From Plasmodium malariae (Eukaryota > Apicomplexa > Aconoidasida > Haemosporida > Plasmodiidae): DNA of 64,000 bases. Both the position numbers and the translations under genes were made by a program. Under the pieces are notes generated by a model. It worked only from the letters and a program-made list of their open reading frames with translations. It was not told where the DNA came from and ran no database searches. Of the stretch, positions 1-13,907 are shown one piece after another. The first letter of the stretch is position 1; every line of letters starts with the position of its first letter. Location of the stretch: assembly GCF_900090045.1 (NCBI RefSeq), contig NC_041777.1:1-64000 (forward strand). Direction: 5' to 3'.

Positions 1-2110
1 ATTTTGTGTTACATTAATCATTACAGATCCTTTAGGTTATCCCTGAGCACAAACAATCTTATATAGTATTAAATATATATTCCACTATCTGATATAAGCA
101 GTAACATTTATTTTAAATACCAAAAAAACTGACTTTTTAATATTCTACCATAATTTTTGAATTTTAAGACTTTAAATTATGTTTAATATATACCATTATT
201 AATTAATGAAAATCTTTATATTCATCTACTTAACTTTTTACATTTTTTTTTAATTAATTTTTTCTCATATAGAAGTAACATTCACATACAAAAAAAAATA
301 AATAAATAAACATTGTCAAAATATAAGTATTTGTTTTTCCTGTGCATATACTAATTTGATAAATGGACTAAAATATTTTAATATGTTTTATTAGTATTTA
401 TTATTAAAAATTATATATATGTAATTTTTATTAAAATTTTTATTATTTATATTTTTATTTTCCACATATATTATTCCCATATACATCACTCTAATTTTGT
501 ATAGTTCCTATGTATACTTTTTCAAAGAAAAATTGGGCAATGATTATTTCTTTGATTATACTGCAATTTTTAAATATTATATAAAGGTGATAATTCAAAA
601 GTATATTAATATTTATTTATTTTCATGTTAATACATAGAAAATTATATATAAAAAATAAAGTTTAATCATAAAAATTACTTGGGGAATTGTTCCATGCAG
701 TTTCTCATTCATTATAATTATTTAGATAAAACGTTTTCAAAAAAATATATTTGTCATTTTGATATAATTTATTAATACTTATCAAACGAATAAAAAACAT
801 ATTACCAATTTATAAATCATTTATCAAACAATAATTCTTTTTTAATTTTTATTTTGTTTATAGAACTTTTATTATTAATTTGATAAAATTACTAATAGTT
901 AATATAAACTTTATGTATACATATATATATTTATGAAATAATGTTACGTTTTAACTTAATATATTTACAAACAAGCGTAAACAATAAAACTTATATATAA
1001 TACTTATCTGTGCATTATTATTTTACAGAGAAAATAACTGAATTGTTTTTCATTACCCTTAATGAAAATATTTATGGATATATAATACATTCTTAGAAGT
1101 CTACAATTATGAAGAAAAACAATATTATATAGAAAACGATTTCAATATACTATTTAATAATATCAAATTACATATAATTAAGTAATTTTATCCTTTAACG
1201 ACGTAAAAAATAATAAAATTTATATAGCTTATTTATTTATAGATTATCAATATAAATTAAATTTAATTACTTTTATAGAAACTGAATTAGCTCCAGAAAT
1301 AAGCACAATAATAAAATGATAAATAGCGTTAACAGTTCATTTACAAAAGAATAAAAATAAATTCAATGTTATTAAGCTTTAACTAATAACCCATACACAA
1401 TAATGTTATTATTTTGATATACAATTATTTTTTTCCTTTTAAAACTAGGAAAAAATAGCTAAACAATTGATAAAAACAATTATAAAATATATATTTTTTA
1501 TAACAGATATCTCAAAAAATTTATATTAAGGAATAATTAATATTCTCACTTAAGTAAATATACATATATATTTCACTGCAACAGAATAAATGCACATCCT
1601 TTAATTTCTTACAAAATAAGTCACATTTATTTTTAATATTAGAGTACTGAAGTACATTTTATGAACTATATCAACATATAATAATTTTAAACTGGAAAAA
1701 TTGTGATAATAAAAAATAATATATTATATTGTTCAAATATGAAGTAACATGAGGCTTAAATAATACAATACAAATTGTACTATTATAAATCCATTTTAAC
1801 ACTCATATATATATTTTCTATGAAGATATATACAAATACCTAAATATTTATATTAAGCTATAATATTTAATAAACAGAAATAATAAATTAAAATACATTT
1901 TGAAAAAAAATAACCCCTTCAAATTCAAACAAATCTAAGCATATATTTTTTTAGTGTTGTATATCAAATAAGCCTTGTTCATGTGGATTCACTTAAAAAA
2001 AGATAATCAATTATTGATATTCTTAGTAGATATATAACTATAGATATTACAGTTATTACTTCACATTAAATACATTTTTATATAAAGGATCATATTTCTT
2101 ATTATTTATT
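1..2110. other. AT-rich intergenic, 3' flank of first exported gene
   Basis: No coding signal is seen on either strand. The part near 465-570 resembles sequence near 11.3-11.45 kb and 62.48-62.58 kb. This is a block found about 1.5-1.6 kb beyond the 3' end of minus-strand exported genes, so it belongs to the repeated module. Confidence 0.6.
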
Positions 2111-3129
2111 TTACCTTTTCCTGAATTTAATTTTTTCATATTTTTTAACCTTTTTATGGTAGTAAAAAACCCCTAATATACACGTGACACCTATTATAAA
2201 AATTGGTACGAAATATATCAGAAATCCAAAGAAACCGGTTATATAAAAATCCTTAGTTACTTTTTTACCCTGTTGACTTGTTATTTCAGCAGTTCCTTTG
2301 AAGAATAAACCAAAAGATGAATTTTTTAACCATTCATGTAAAGGTTTCAACATTTCACCAAAAGTCGTATGACCGTTTGCAGGATTTGCCACCACTGCTA
2401 TAGAGATTTTTTTCAAAACATAAAACAAAACATTTATAATTCCATAACCCACGAATAAATCTAGTAAAAGTAAAATTGATAACAACAAAACAAAAAATAT
2501 AGGTAAACTTAATCGAAATCCGTACTTTTTACGGATTATTTTTTGGTAAATCCTATTACTAACACCCCTGTTGTTTTTAAGAAAGTTAGAATAATCAAGT
2601 TCTCTGAATATCTTTTTTTCGAAATGGGAATATTGTTCTGTTTCAAATATACGAGAATTACTTTTCTTATCTTTTTTGTGCTTTTCTATATTCCTTGATA
2701 AACTTCTATTTGATTGTCTATTTAATTGTGCAAATATGTTTTCATTATAAGATATATCTTTTCATTCTGTCATATCATTATTTGGTATCACTTCTTTTAA
2801 CCCCATAGTACATGAATCCTTATTATGTTTACATTTTCCTAATAATCGATAATTCTTTGTATTTAATTTTTTGTCATTTATATAGTTTTCCCCCAAAGAT
2901 TCATAAAATGTTCTCTAAAACAATAAAGTAAATATTTATAATTAAAAAGAATCAATAATGTTATGCTAAAGAAAAGTATTAATAAATATAAAGCACAAGA
3001 AAAAGAAATATTTGCAAATATCATTAAATAATATTAACATACAGTTTCATTGCTAAAATGGCATATCCATGTTAAAGGTATAAACATAGCAATATTAAAA
3101 AATAAGAGTAACTTAATTTTTTTTTCCAT
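2111..3129 (-). pseudogene. fam-l/fam-m-type exported protein, one in-frame stop
   Basis: Two exons on the minus strand: exon 1 3129-3043 (29 codons, a hydrophobic signal peptide containing LTWICHF) and exon 2 2914-2111, joined in phase 0 across a 128-nt GT-AG intron. Exon 2 holds a YRLLGKCK segment (the place where a PEXEL would sit, though the strict RxLxE/Q/D is not met), a basic low-complexity stretch, IFETEQYSHFEKK, two membrane segments and the family tail HKKVKKYEKIKFRKR. The reading frame is open except for TGA at 2764-2762 (residue 80), which would cut a 296-residue protein to 79. The tail and core closely match the intact gene at 12.9 kb. Members of this family are thought to be exported to the infected red cell; their function is unknown. 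I assign fam-l tentatively. The single lesion could be a true pseudogene mutation or a base error. Confidence 0.85.
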
Positions 3130-4000
3130 TATATAAAATTTATAAGTTGTAGTATTTTCAATTAAAAAAAAATTATATTTATGTAATATGCATTTAATAG
3201 TGACACTACATCTATTTTTTTAATTTTTTATTATTATGTTCCCATAAAAAAATTATGTAACAAATATATCAATAATACATTTTATAAAACAGAAAGAAAA
3301 AAATAAATGTTATAAATTATTTTAAAATTTATATTTTAATTTTATTCTCTAAAATCTAATTTAATTAAAATAATTATATTTTATTTTAATTCATACGTAT
3401 TTAGAATATATAATTTTGTTACCTAGTGTAGTAAATGAACAAATGTTATCATTAATTCTTTTCAAAAAAAAAATATTTTTTTTTTTTTTTGCTATTTGTA
3501 AATATTGAATTTATCTGCAGTATAGAATATAGAGAATATAGATATAATCTATTGTTATAATTATTGATACATTAATTACTGATGTTACCAAATTTACTAT
3601 TTTACTATATGTATTATTATAATTCCATAAACATCATATATTCCAAAAATTGGATATATTTGATATAAAATTATAATTGTTCGAACAATATTATAATAGT
3701 AACAATAAATTAAAAAAGTAATAATTTGTAAAAAGGTTTCATTCTATGTTTGATACATACTTTAGTTACTCGCTAAACACATATATTCTTTTATATACTA
3801 TAACATATTTAAAAAGACTAACAACTTCCTACATAATATATGAACATTTTACATTTTAAAGGTAAATACAGAATTATTTTTTATTCGAGTACTGCAATTT
3901 TTTAAAATTCTAATTATTAACTTCATTTTATATCATAATTCTTTATGTTATTTCTTAAATTCATTTATGTAATATATATATTTTTTTTTTAAATATATAT

Positions 4001-4020
4001 ATTTAGAAGAAATATTAATA
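4001..4020 (-). promoter_or_regulatory. conserved upstream motif, copy 1
   Basis: The plus strand reads TTTAGAAGAAATATTAAT, followed by TAGC and a 23-nt poly-A run. It lies about 875-890 bp upstream of the ATG at 3129. Similar motifs precede the five other minus-strand family genes at similar distances, so a promoter, start-site or nucleosome-phasing role is inferred. No function is demonstrated. Confidence 0.5.
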
Positions 4021-4024
4021 TAGC

Positions 4025-4047
4025 AAAAAAAAAAAAAAAAAAAAAAA
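4025..4047. repeat. poly-A run (23 nt)
   Basis: An uninterrupted run of A directly beside the conserved upstream motif. On the minus strand it is a poly-T tract on the side nearer the gene. Confidence 0.9.
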
Positions 4048-5810
4048 TGAAAATTGTTTTGTAATTTTTATTAGAAATTGATCAATTTTTTATGTGCATC
4101 CTTCCAAATATTAATATCTGTTTTTCTATTTGCAACTATATTTATGCAATAAAAATAAAATGCTTTGTATTCTTCATGATTCAATAAATATATTTTAAAA
4201 AGTACATGTCTTATGACTAAAAAACAAATATTAATCTTAATTGGACGGTTCAAATGTAAATTAAAAAATAGTATTTTAAAAAAACATAAAACTTAATCAC
4301 TTGTAAGGAATTTAAATAAAACATATTAAAAAATTGTATAATTTATAATTAATAACTTCATACGCATTATAGTTAATTCCTAAATTAAAATACATAAAGA
4401 ATTATATTTTTTATAAAAGCAATATAACATTTATATGAGTTGACTTATACATATATGTTGATTAACTTTTATTTAATATTATATAATTAAAATAAAGATG
4501 AAAAAAAATTTCAAAAATTTTTGAATTTATTAATGAAAACTATTTACACTTAAGCACGTATTTAATGTTATATTAATACTCTGGAAAACTCATCTATAGA
4601 TAACAAATGAAAAGTAACACAAATGCATAATTTTTATTCATATATACTCCTGTTATGGAAAAATATTTATTTAACTTTAGAAGTTAAATATATATTATTT
4701 AATTGTTAAATGTATTTCATTGAAAATATATTAATAACATTTATTATGCATTAATTATTTAAGACTTAACCAAAACAATCATTTTTTTGTTGTTATAATA
4801 TAACGCCAAATTAACACAGATACAAAAATATAATCTCCTAATATATTTTCAAAAAAAAAAATTCATTTCTTTTTTATCCACATTTTTTTTATTATAGAAA
4901 TTTAGATAATTTTTATAAGATTTAATTCCAACAATTAGTTAAATTCAAAAATAATACGACAAAAGTATTATAATTCAATTAATTATAAAGCATTATAAAT
5001 TTTAAAATTAATAAAGTTCTATTAATAATTTGTTCTTAAAATCAAAATAATATTAGTGTACTTTGACAATATCATAAATAGGATAAATATATAAAAATTT
5101 AATAAAAGCATTCTTATATAAAGTTTTAAAATATATATTTCTCAAGTTCTTTTACATAAATTATCTATTATATGTATATTTAAATAATAAATACATGTTA
5201 ATTAAATAAAACACAAACTTTTCGTTTTATTAAATGAAGAGTAAATTGAAACATCCAAATTAAAACTAATATACAATATGTTACTTTGAAAAATTTTTAA
5301 TATACTTAAATTCTTAAAATAGAAAAAAGGAAAAATATGATTGTTATATATTTAAACTACCTCATTAGCTCGAGTGATATATTAAATGTTACTATATATA
5401 TTAAATTTAATGAATACATAATTCTTATTATAAAAATCTAGATTAAACATATATACACATATTTTCTTCTTATAAAGAACTCATATTGCTATGAATACTC
5501 AGAAATATCAGTTTCTCAGTCTTATTAAACACAATATTACATACATATATATAATGTTAAGTCACGTTAATAAATAAATTCAAAATATTACATCACAATA
5601 GGAAAAGATATATAAAAACATTCTACTTTTATAAATATTTAGTACATATACTTTATCCTTATTTATAAATATATATGCGTATATTATATCTTTAGCTAGA
5701 TAAAATCTACATGGATATAATAAGGAAATATTTTGAAAATATTATATTATACAAAATATTATATACTTTTTTTAGTTCCAAGATAAACATTTTCCCTTAC
5801 AGCAATATTT

Positions 5811-6365
5811 TTACACATATGCTTTAACTAAATTTCCTTTAACTACAAATGCGTACAATAAGAGTTTAACCAATACATGAATAACCATAGAAATACCTAA
5901 TATAACTAGGAATAACGAAAAACATGTAAATTTATCATAGATTTCTAAGAATAAAGGTAATAAAATTCTTATTGTCAAAGGTTTTACTGGTGCAAAAATT
6001 GTTAAAAAGGTACTTTTACAAACTACATGTATTAAAATTTTTTTCCAAGTATAACAGCTACATTTTCTGTATTATATATAAAGGAATAAATTCTTTATAG
6101 AGTGGTTTTTTAAAAAATATTCTACTGTTAAAAAAGATTTATATATGACAAAATGGTACTTCTTGACTAAATTTTTTTGATTCAGCACTTGAATTATATT
6201 TATTTTACGATTAACTTTTCCTATCATACTCTCATTCTCAATTAACGTATTAATTTCTTTAATGATTGTATCTCTTTTTAAGTAACATTTTTTAAAGCCA
6301 CAATTTTGGTTTCGATCTAATTTTCTAGTAATAATATACTTGTTCTTGAGTTGAATATTTAATCT
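5811..6365 (-). pseudogene. relic of a membrane/exported protein exon, one in-frame TAA
   Basis: The minus strand is open for 184 codons apart from one TAA at 6074-6072. The first half is basic and coding-like (TRKLDRNQNCGFKKC, then a K/I/N-rich helix-like stretch). The second half contains a long hydrophobic segment (CFSLFLVILGISMVIHVL) and ends VVKGNLVKAYV at 5811. The lay-out (charged N-terminal part, RxL-like motif, hydrophobic C-terminus) resembles second exons of Plasmodium exported proteins, but I do not recognise the family. It is not one of the HKKVKKYEK-tail genes. No convincing signal-peptide exon was found upstream. Codon content is richer than the surrounding A/T sequence, which is the main reason to believe it was coding. 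Confidence 0.5.
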
Positions 6366-7767
6366 TCACAGTTTTTATTTTCTAAATGTTAATTACATAT
6401 ACTTTACAAATAAAATAATATATTTTTAATATTCATAATTTGATAAATTTATTTAAGCATTAAGTAGAACTTTTTTATTAGCATATATATGTATAATATG
6501 AGTTAAAATAGAAAGAGAATTTTATTCAATTCTATAATTATACTGAATCGTTGTAATAATAACATATTCAAATAAAAAGCATATATAAAGGAGTTTTAAA
6601 TTATATATTTAATTTTTCTTTTCGAGTTGGTAAAGATTAATTTTATAATATTTTTAATTCTGTGTACAAACTTCTATATTATTACAAGATATTCTTAGAA
6701 AAATAGAACTAATGTAGTTCGTATTTTACATTATTATACGTTTTAGAAAAATACTATAATGCATAAATAAAATACATATATTAAGTTCGTCAAAAAGTTA
6801 ATTTTAAAAACGTTTTAGTAAATATTTTCAATAAAACTATTTAAAACAAGTGCAACATAAAATAAAATAGTTATTGGAGAAACTAATTTATTAATGAATT
6901 CCCATATATATATAAATTATAACAATATAACAGAACAATTCTAAAATATTGTTGTAAATATTTTCCATTACGAAAATAAAATAAAATGGATCTTTTAGTG
7001 AATAAATATTTTATTTTACAATTATAATAGAAAAATTAGTTTCCCTGAAAACATATATATTAGCATAAATTAGGAATAATAATTATTAATTTTTTTCTAA
7101 ACTTCCTGATAATACAATCAGCTATTTCTACATATTATACCATGAAAACATAATTTTAAAGTTGAAAAACGTTAATTATGGTGTATCTTATAATGTTCAT
7201 GCAATAACAAAAATTAAATAAAAAAGAAAAAAAATGTTTTAAGTACAATTTATAGTCTAATTCTCGTCATATACCTACAGCATGTAGAATATTCATATAC
7301 TCATAATTTTATAATCACATTTTAGCAATTAATTTACCTACAAAATTTTAATCTTTTAAAATTTATTATTTACATTAACTCATTTATATATATGTACTTA
7401 TTATTGTGAACGGAATACAATAAGTTTTATATAATTTATAATAATGCATTTTATTTATTATAACCGAAAAAAAGCTAAGTAGATTTAGTGTATATGTAAT
7501 TTATTTACTATTTTGTTTCTTTTTTCATAAGAAAAATGATCATACTTATTTCATAATATAAGAATAATAATATTTAAAAAAGAGAGTACTATAGTTAGAG
7601 GAACTGCAGTAAAAATAAATTTTTAGTAAGATAATAAAAAATAAATTATAAAATAAAATTAATTTTTTAAAATAATTAATAATGAATATAATGAAATTTA
7701 AAATTTTTTTTGTCCTATATAATATATATTACTTATAGTATTACACAAAAATAAGATAATTATAATT
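6366..7767. other. AT-rich intergenic
   Basis: Nothing recognised. A stretch near 6.54-6.64 kb (minus strand) faintly resembles a decayed signal-peptide exon for the relic to its left, but it is too degraded to call. Confidence 0.4.
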
Positions 7768-7944
7768 TTATTGCAAGTTTCCATTGCATATATTATATAC
7801 AGAGCTATAAACATAGTTAAAAATAATTGTGGGCTTGAATTCTTTAAATATTTCCTTTATTTCAACGTCCCATATTTTGTTAAAATTAAAAAATTTTCTG
7901 TTTATATAAAAAACTATTGGGTTCATAGCAATAACTAATACTAC
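7768..7944 (-). pseudogene. short exon-like relic, possible last exon of a membrane protein
   Basis: On the minus strand a TTATAG acceptor-like site at 7950-7945 is followed by 58 open codons ending in TAA at 7770-7768. They begin with a hydrophobic stretch (VVLVIAMNPIVFYI) and continue with a charged tail (KIWDVEIKEIFKEFKP, ending NICNGNLQ). A hydrophobic start followed by a short cytoplasmic-type tail is typical of the last exon of single-pass Plasmodium surface proteins. No upstream exon is visible within several kb, so it looks like an orphan exon. An ATG at 7926 would also allow a 52-residue small ORF. The family is not recognised. Confidence 0.35.
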
Positions 7945-10900
7945 CTATAATTACGAATACAAAATGTTAAAAATTATATAAACGTATTAGCTTCTGTTTA
8001 TTAATTCTTTTCTAATATTTCATGTAATCAATCGATATAGTAATTTTTTGGAGTATTTTGTTTTTTCTAATTCGTATTATGCACTATATATTTACTAAAA
8101 ATATTCACGTTTATTTAAAATAATTAATTATGTATAATCAGAAAAATTAAAGAATCATCTATATATAATTTCTATTTTTTTTGAAATATTTAATTAGTTC
8201 CTAAATACATGTATTCACCATAAATTAGTATTAATAAATATATATATTTATAATATATATGTATATTTATTAATTCATATATATATATTTATATTTATAC
8301 CTTAATACTTATTGACCCCTGTAAATATATTGTCACTTGTAATAATTCTTATAGATATTCCTTCTATATTAATAAATTATATTTAGCCTAATTAGAGATG
8401 TTATTAATGCTACAAAAGTAATGGATTATATAACTCTTTTAATTTCAGTATTTTATATAAAAATAAATTAATGTAGATTATAAATATTTTCCATGAAATT
8501 ATTATTTTTTTATTGTTTAATTTAGTAGCACTTCTACAATAGTACTACTATAAATTCTATTATGTATACACAAACATATGTATGATAAAATATTCTCTAA
8601 AATGAGGACCATTATAATTTATATTTACATGTATTTCATTCTACTCAAGTACTTCTCATACATTTATTTATTCTAATTAATTTATTTTTTTCAAAACTTA
8701 TTCAATCATTTCATATTACTATTAAGTATACGTGTATTAATCTAATGTAATAATAGCAAGAAAAAGAAAAAAAAAACAATAATTATAGTTTAATTTTTTT
8801 TTTTTTTTAGCTCCAAATGAATAAATTCATTATATTAATACATGAATAAGTAATTTGTTTTTACATATTTTTTATTATTATTTGTGTACACTTACTTACA
8901 TAATTGTTTATGTTTGATGAATATTGTATACATTTACTACTCGTATAAGCCCATCTTACTCATAAGTATATATAAACGTACATACAAACTGTTTTCTATA
9001 TAACTACAGTGAACTAATAATTTATATTTTGCACTTTATACTTTTTCTTTTTTTACATTCATTCTTTGGCTTTCTGAATGCTTATGATAAATATACTAAT
9101 TAAAAATCTGCATAAGAATCTTTAATGAAGATAATCAAATGCACATATACAATTTTGACGAAATATAAAATGAAGCTGTTGTTAAATGAATTAGTTAAGC
9201 AATTAATTTATTTAATCAATACCGCATATATGTGCTTTATTATGCATATATTTTTTTTCTTCCTTTCGATAATGTCCTTAACAGAAATATCTTTTTTTAT
9301 GAACTTCATACATTCGTGTTTTTTCCCTTGTCATTTATAAGAATTCTATCATTGTTCTCATTCTATATTATATAAACATTCACATGTTCTCATGTACAAC
9401 AGGATAACATAAAATTATACAGTGAAAAATAACATGTAAATAAATAACCAGCATGTCAAAGAGTATATGTACATATATATGTATTTGCATCCGTTTATAA
9501 CTTTTCTATGTAAACAGGCTAAAATATCCACGGAAAGCTAGTTCAAATAAAAAAAAAAAATATATTATAACAAATACATACATGCATATATGTCATATGT
9601 ATAAATAAGCATTTACTCACAAATACTGTAATCTTACGCACACGCACAATTGTTTATCAAACTATTTCACTTATTTATATACATATAATCATCCTTCTAA
9701 GATAAATGTTTTATTAGATATATTTTGTTTTAAATCATCTAAGTTAACATTAGCGTCTTTAAAAAAATATTCTTCTAATGTGGACTACAACTTAAAAAAT
9801 ATTTACGTTTATATATAATAAGCTTAATCATGTTAAGAAATTCCTCAAAAAATGCCATAAAAAAAAATATATAAAACATATTGTGTAAAATATATTTTAT
9901 CACGTTTAATTCTTTTAATTTTCTCTTATTCATTTTGTTCAAAAGAAGATTCTCACATTAAAACTATTGATAACATTGTTAAATAAGTCAAAAATACTGT
10001 AGTAGGCATAAAAATGAATATACATTTTAAGAAATATAGAAGGGCACATATCTTGAAATAAGTATATGGATGCATCATCATATGGAATGTATCTATATAC
10101 ATTAGCATACACACATGCGCTTATATACATACATATCCACACATGTATGTATAAGGTATAGCAGCATGAATGACGCATAAAAATTCTTTGAAATTTTATT
10201 ATTTCTTACAACCTTAATTCCCAAGAAATTACATAATTAGAGTCTTATTTTGGCGATTTGTTGCCTTTCTTACAAACTAAAAATAAAAAAAATAAAATAT
10301 AAAAATCCTATAAACTACTATACTTACTTTTTCTTACTGTTTCTTTTGTATCAATAATTTATATATGTATCTATCTTAGATTTTAGAAAGACATCGTTGT
10401 ACTTTCTGTTTGAACATAGAAAAACAAGGAAGAAAATAAGTAATTTAAAAATTTTCAATTATACATATATATTTTATACAATTATTAAGTGTATTTCATG
10501 TTATTTAATTTTTAATATTTTTGTTATTTTCCTTTTCTTGGAGTCACTTTTACATGGCCTTATCAGATATTATATTGCCTTTTCTCCATTCTCTCCTTTT
10601 TCGGAGTATTTTTTATTCTAGATTAATAAGTGTTCTTGATAGATATACATTTAACTTAAATAAATAAATCTTATTTTCCATGATACACCTATTGATAATG
10701 CTTACATATTCATAATGTTAATTCACGCAACTCTCATTCTATATATTTATTAAAAAATTTTCTTGCACTCACCTTTAATTATTATGTATATAATTGAAAT
10801 TGATACACGAATCTCAAAAAATAAAATAAGTTTTATAGTTATGTATTTCACAACAATTATAATGGCATTTCATTGTTATATTAAGAAATGCATGAATACT

Positions 10901-12932
10901 TTATAATGATTAAATAAGAAATCTACACATTATTTTTAAAAATTATTACACCAAAAAATTCTGTCAAAACATAATTATTTTTTATTTTTTAAATTTAATT
11001 GTTCTAATATTAATTACAAAAAAAAATTAAGTCGCAAAGAGAGTTAAAAGTGTAAAGCAAAAAAGTAAAGAACGTTTTTCATATACATTTAAACTAGAAA
11101 TATACATTTATTAAACATATGTAAATGTAAATATACCAGAAAAGGTCAAAGATAGATATGAAAAAAAATATATATTTTATCTTAATGTACTTATTTTACA
11201 CATATGCATATTTATACTCATAATAATATATTTTAATAAAATACATTAATACTTAATATTATAAAACAAAAATACATATAAATACTTAAGATTGAAATTC
11301 TTATTAGAAATCACTTCAGTTTTACTATGTAGGGTAATTCATATATATAATTCTCATATTGACTATCTCTTTATTATATTTTTGCAAAGGAAAAAATATG
11401 TATGTGCTATTTCATTGAATAAACAATAATTTTTGATTATATGTAAATGTAATAACTAAAGCATATATTAATTCTATATTATAATATTCATTTAAATCCA
11501 TAAAAGAGCCTATTTATTTAATGAAATTTGTCATGAGAATTAGTAGATAAATATTCTTATACGAAATCATATATTTTACACTTATTAAATTAAACCTTGT
11601 ACAAAAAATATAGTAATTTTTAAATTCAACTGATTAAAACTTATGTAACCAAAAAAATGAGTTAAATACCTATCAATTATCTAAAAGTGCATTATATATA
11701 ATTTTTTTAATTTCATTTTATTTAAAATATTTGCATTAAAAATATAAATACATTGTTAATTGTTAATATAAAATATTTGAATCTATATACATAATTAAAT
11801 CTATATTCCTTACTCCATATTTTTATATGTATGTAAAATAGTAAATATATATAAAAAGTTACCTACATTATTATATTATTGTAGAAAAAATATATAGTTT
11901 TTCATTATAAATAAGGATAATTCAGCTTCTCCCCAAGGCGTGCATATATTTTAAAATTTATTATATACGAAAAAAGAAAAAAGATGTCTTACATCCTATC
12001 TATTGATGTATGTTTCCATTTAATTCATTTATTTAAAATTTTAATAATGTAAAAAAAAAACAAAAAAAATATATTATATTTTTTTAAAAATATTATATAT
12101 AAATAATTATTTTGTCTACCAAAATATGATTAACACCAAATTAAGTGTAATAATAAATAATACTAAAACTTTCTATTAATTGCAAAGTTGCTGAATCTAT
12201 AGGTTGGTGAACAAATATAAATAATCTATAGTAAGTATGTTTAACTAATTTATATTTGTAAATTCAAATTTATTTCATCCAAAAAATACGAAAAGTGAAT
12301 TAAAATGGCACTTATATTAATTATTCCTTATAGTATAATTCTCATAATATGTATTTTATAGAACGTATATTAAGTTTTCTATCAAGTAAAACAAATATAT
12401 ATGTATACATATAGACACTACAATATGTATTCTCTTTCTTCCATTAAATAATAAGAAATAAACATTTATTACTAAATTGGAACTAATAATATATTCTCTT
12501 AATAGCTTGAAAGAAAAACCATTTTATTCTAGAACAACAGATATAACAAAAAAAAACATTTTTTATTTAAAATATAAATAATCACAAGAATTCAATATAA
12601 TTATATGAATTCCGCTATTATGTATTAATTTCAACGCTCAGGTATATTTTTTTATAAAAATCTATTTAGTTAATATGTATAATTATATTAGGACAAATAT
12701 ATATAAGCTTAACAATACTTTAAATGGGAGGAAAAAAATATTAAAGTGTTCAGATTCACTAAAAAACTAAGAATTTATTTTAATCCTTTGTTTAAAGTAA
12801 TGCACGTATATGTAGGTGTATTTATATATTTAAACTATAATAAGAATATTTAATAAGTTCATAATTAAGGATACAATCAACCTTATATTAATAATTTCAT
12901 TATAAAAAGAAACATATTTTTTATCATTCATT
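7945..12932. other. long intergenic block without a supported gene
   Basis: The part from about 8.85 to 10.75 kb looks slightly less AT-rich and gives several ORFs of 70-80 codons, but these are composed of F/Y/I codons from poly-T and TATA tracts and have no domain. The part at 11.3-12.0 kb matches blocks near 0.5 and 62.5-63.0 kb (shared 3' flank of exported genes). Confidence 0.5.
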
Positions 12933-13907
12933 TTATCTTCTCCTGAACTTAATTTTTTCATATTTTTTAACTTTTTTGTGGTAGTAAATAATTCCTGATA
13001 TAATTATAACACCTAATATAATGAAAGGTAAAAAATGTATTAGAATACCAAATAAACCATTCACTGTATTCAATTTCTTTACAATAGTAGCCCCATCAGC
13101 TACTTTATATATAGTAAATAATTCCCTGAAAAAATCCCCAAAAGGACCTACAGCACTATAAAAATTTTTTGCTATCGTACTGTAGTATTTATCATCAAAA
13201 GATTTTAATATTACTTTCAATACATATACAGGACCATAACCCACAAATAAATCCAAAATTAGTGATATCGATAATAATAAGAACAATAATAAAGGTAAGG
13301 AAATTCGTAGCCCACATTTTTTAAGTATTATTTTTTTGTATAACTTATCACTAATTGCCTTGTTGTTTTTAATAAAGTCTACATAATCAAGTTCTTTGAA
13401 TACTTTTTTTTCTAAATGAGAATATATTTTTGTTTCAAAAATACAAGATTTATTTTTCATATCTTGTTTATTACTTTCTCCATTGTTTAATGAACTTCTA
13501 CTTTTTTGTTTTTTTTTTACTTGGTTTCCTTTTTCATTAGTACATATATATTTTTTTTCGTTCTGTCCTTTATATGATGTCTCTTCCTTTAATCCAATAA
13601 TACTTAAATACTTATCATTCTTATAATTTTCTAGTAATCGATAAGTCCTTTTATCTATTTTTCTACTAAGCTTGTAGCTCCAATCCAAATTGTTATTAAA
13701 CGTCCTCTAAAGAAACAAAGTAAATATTTGTTATTTAAGCAATAAATAAGTCCATGATAAAAAAGAATATTAATACAAATATAACACTAAAAAAATTAAT
13801 AATACAAATATTCTTAAATAATATCATGATACCAAATATCTGCTTAAGTTGTGAACCCAAGTTAAAAAGATATACACAGCAAATTTAATTAAAAACAGTA
13901 GTTTCAT
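12933..13907 (-). CDS. fam-l/fam-m-type exported protein, intact
   Basis: Two exons: exon 1 13907-13833 (25 codons, signal peptide ending LTWVHNLSRYL) and exon 2 13706-12933, with a 126-nt intron and phase 0 junction, giving 282 residues. Seen in order: hydrophobic N-terminus, a YRLLENYKND motif (PEXEL-like position, not a strict match), a Lys/Ser/Asn-rich stretch, CIFETKIYSHLEKK and FKELDYVDF, membrane segment 1 at about residues 159-181, a loop, membrane segment 2 at about 242-266, and a basic tail YYHKKVKKYEKIKFRRR. Both termini of the mature part are therefore probably on the same side of a membrane. Family members are believed to be exported to the red-cell periphery; partner and role are unknown. 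The usual ATG four codons earlier is ATT here, so translation must start at the internal ATG. Tentatively fam-l. Confidence 0.88.

Larger units (their letters stand above)
3130..5810. other. AT-rich upstream region
   Basis: No supported gene. It contains the recurrent upstream motif at about 4.00 kb next to a 23-A run, and otherwise low-complexity A/T sequence. A 60-codon minus-strand ORF near 4.07-4.25 kb has no family features. Confidence 0.5.

Noticed and set aside
6541..6640. Possible signal-peptide exon for the 5.8-6.4 kb relic
   Set aside because: Only vague hydrophobic similarity, with a stop in the frame and no convincing donor.
9125..9340. 71-codon plus-strand ORF with an ATG
   Set aside because: Phe/Ile-rich sequence from T tracts; no signal exon, no family motif, no relation to neighbours.
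9939..10621. Minus-strand 79-codon and plus-strand 74-codon frames
   Set aside because: Tyr/Ile/Cys and Phe-rich translation of TATA and poly-T tracts; no domain is visible.
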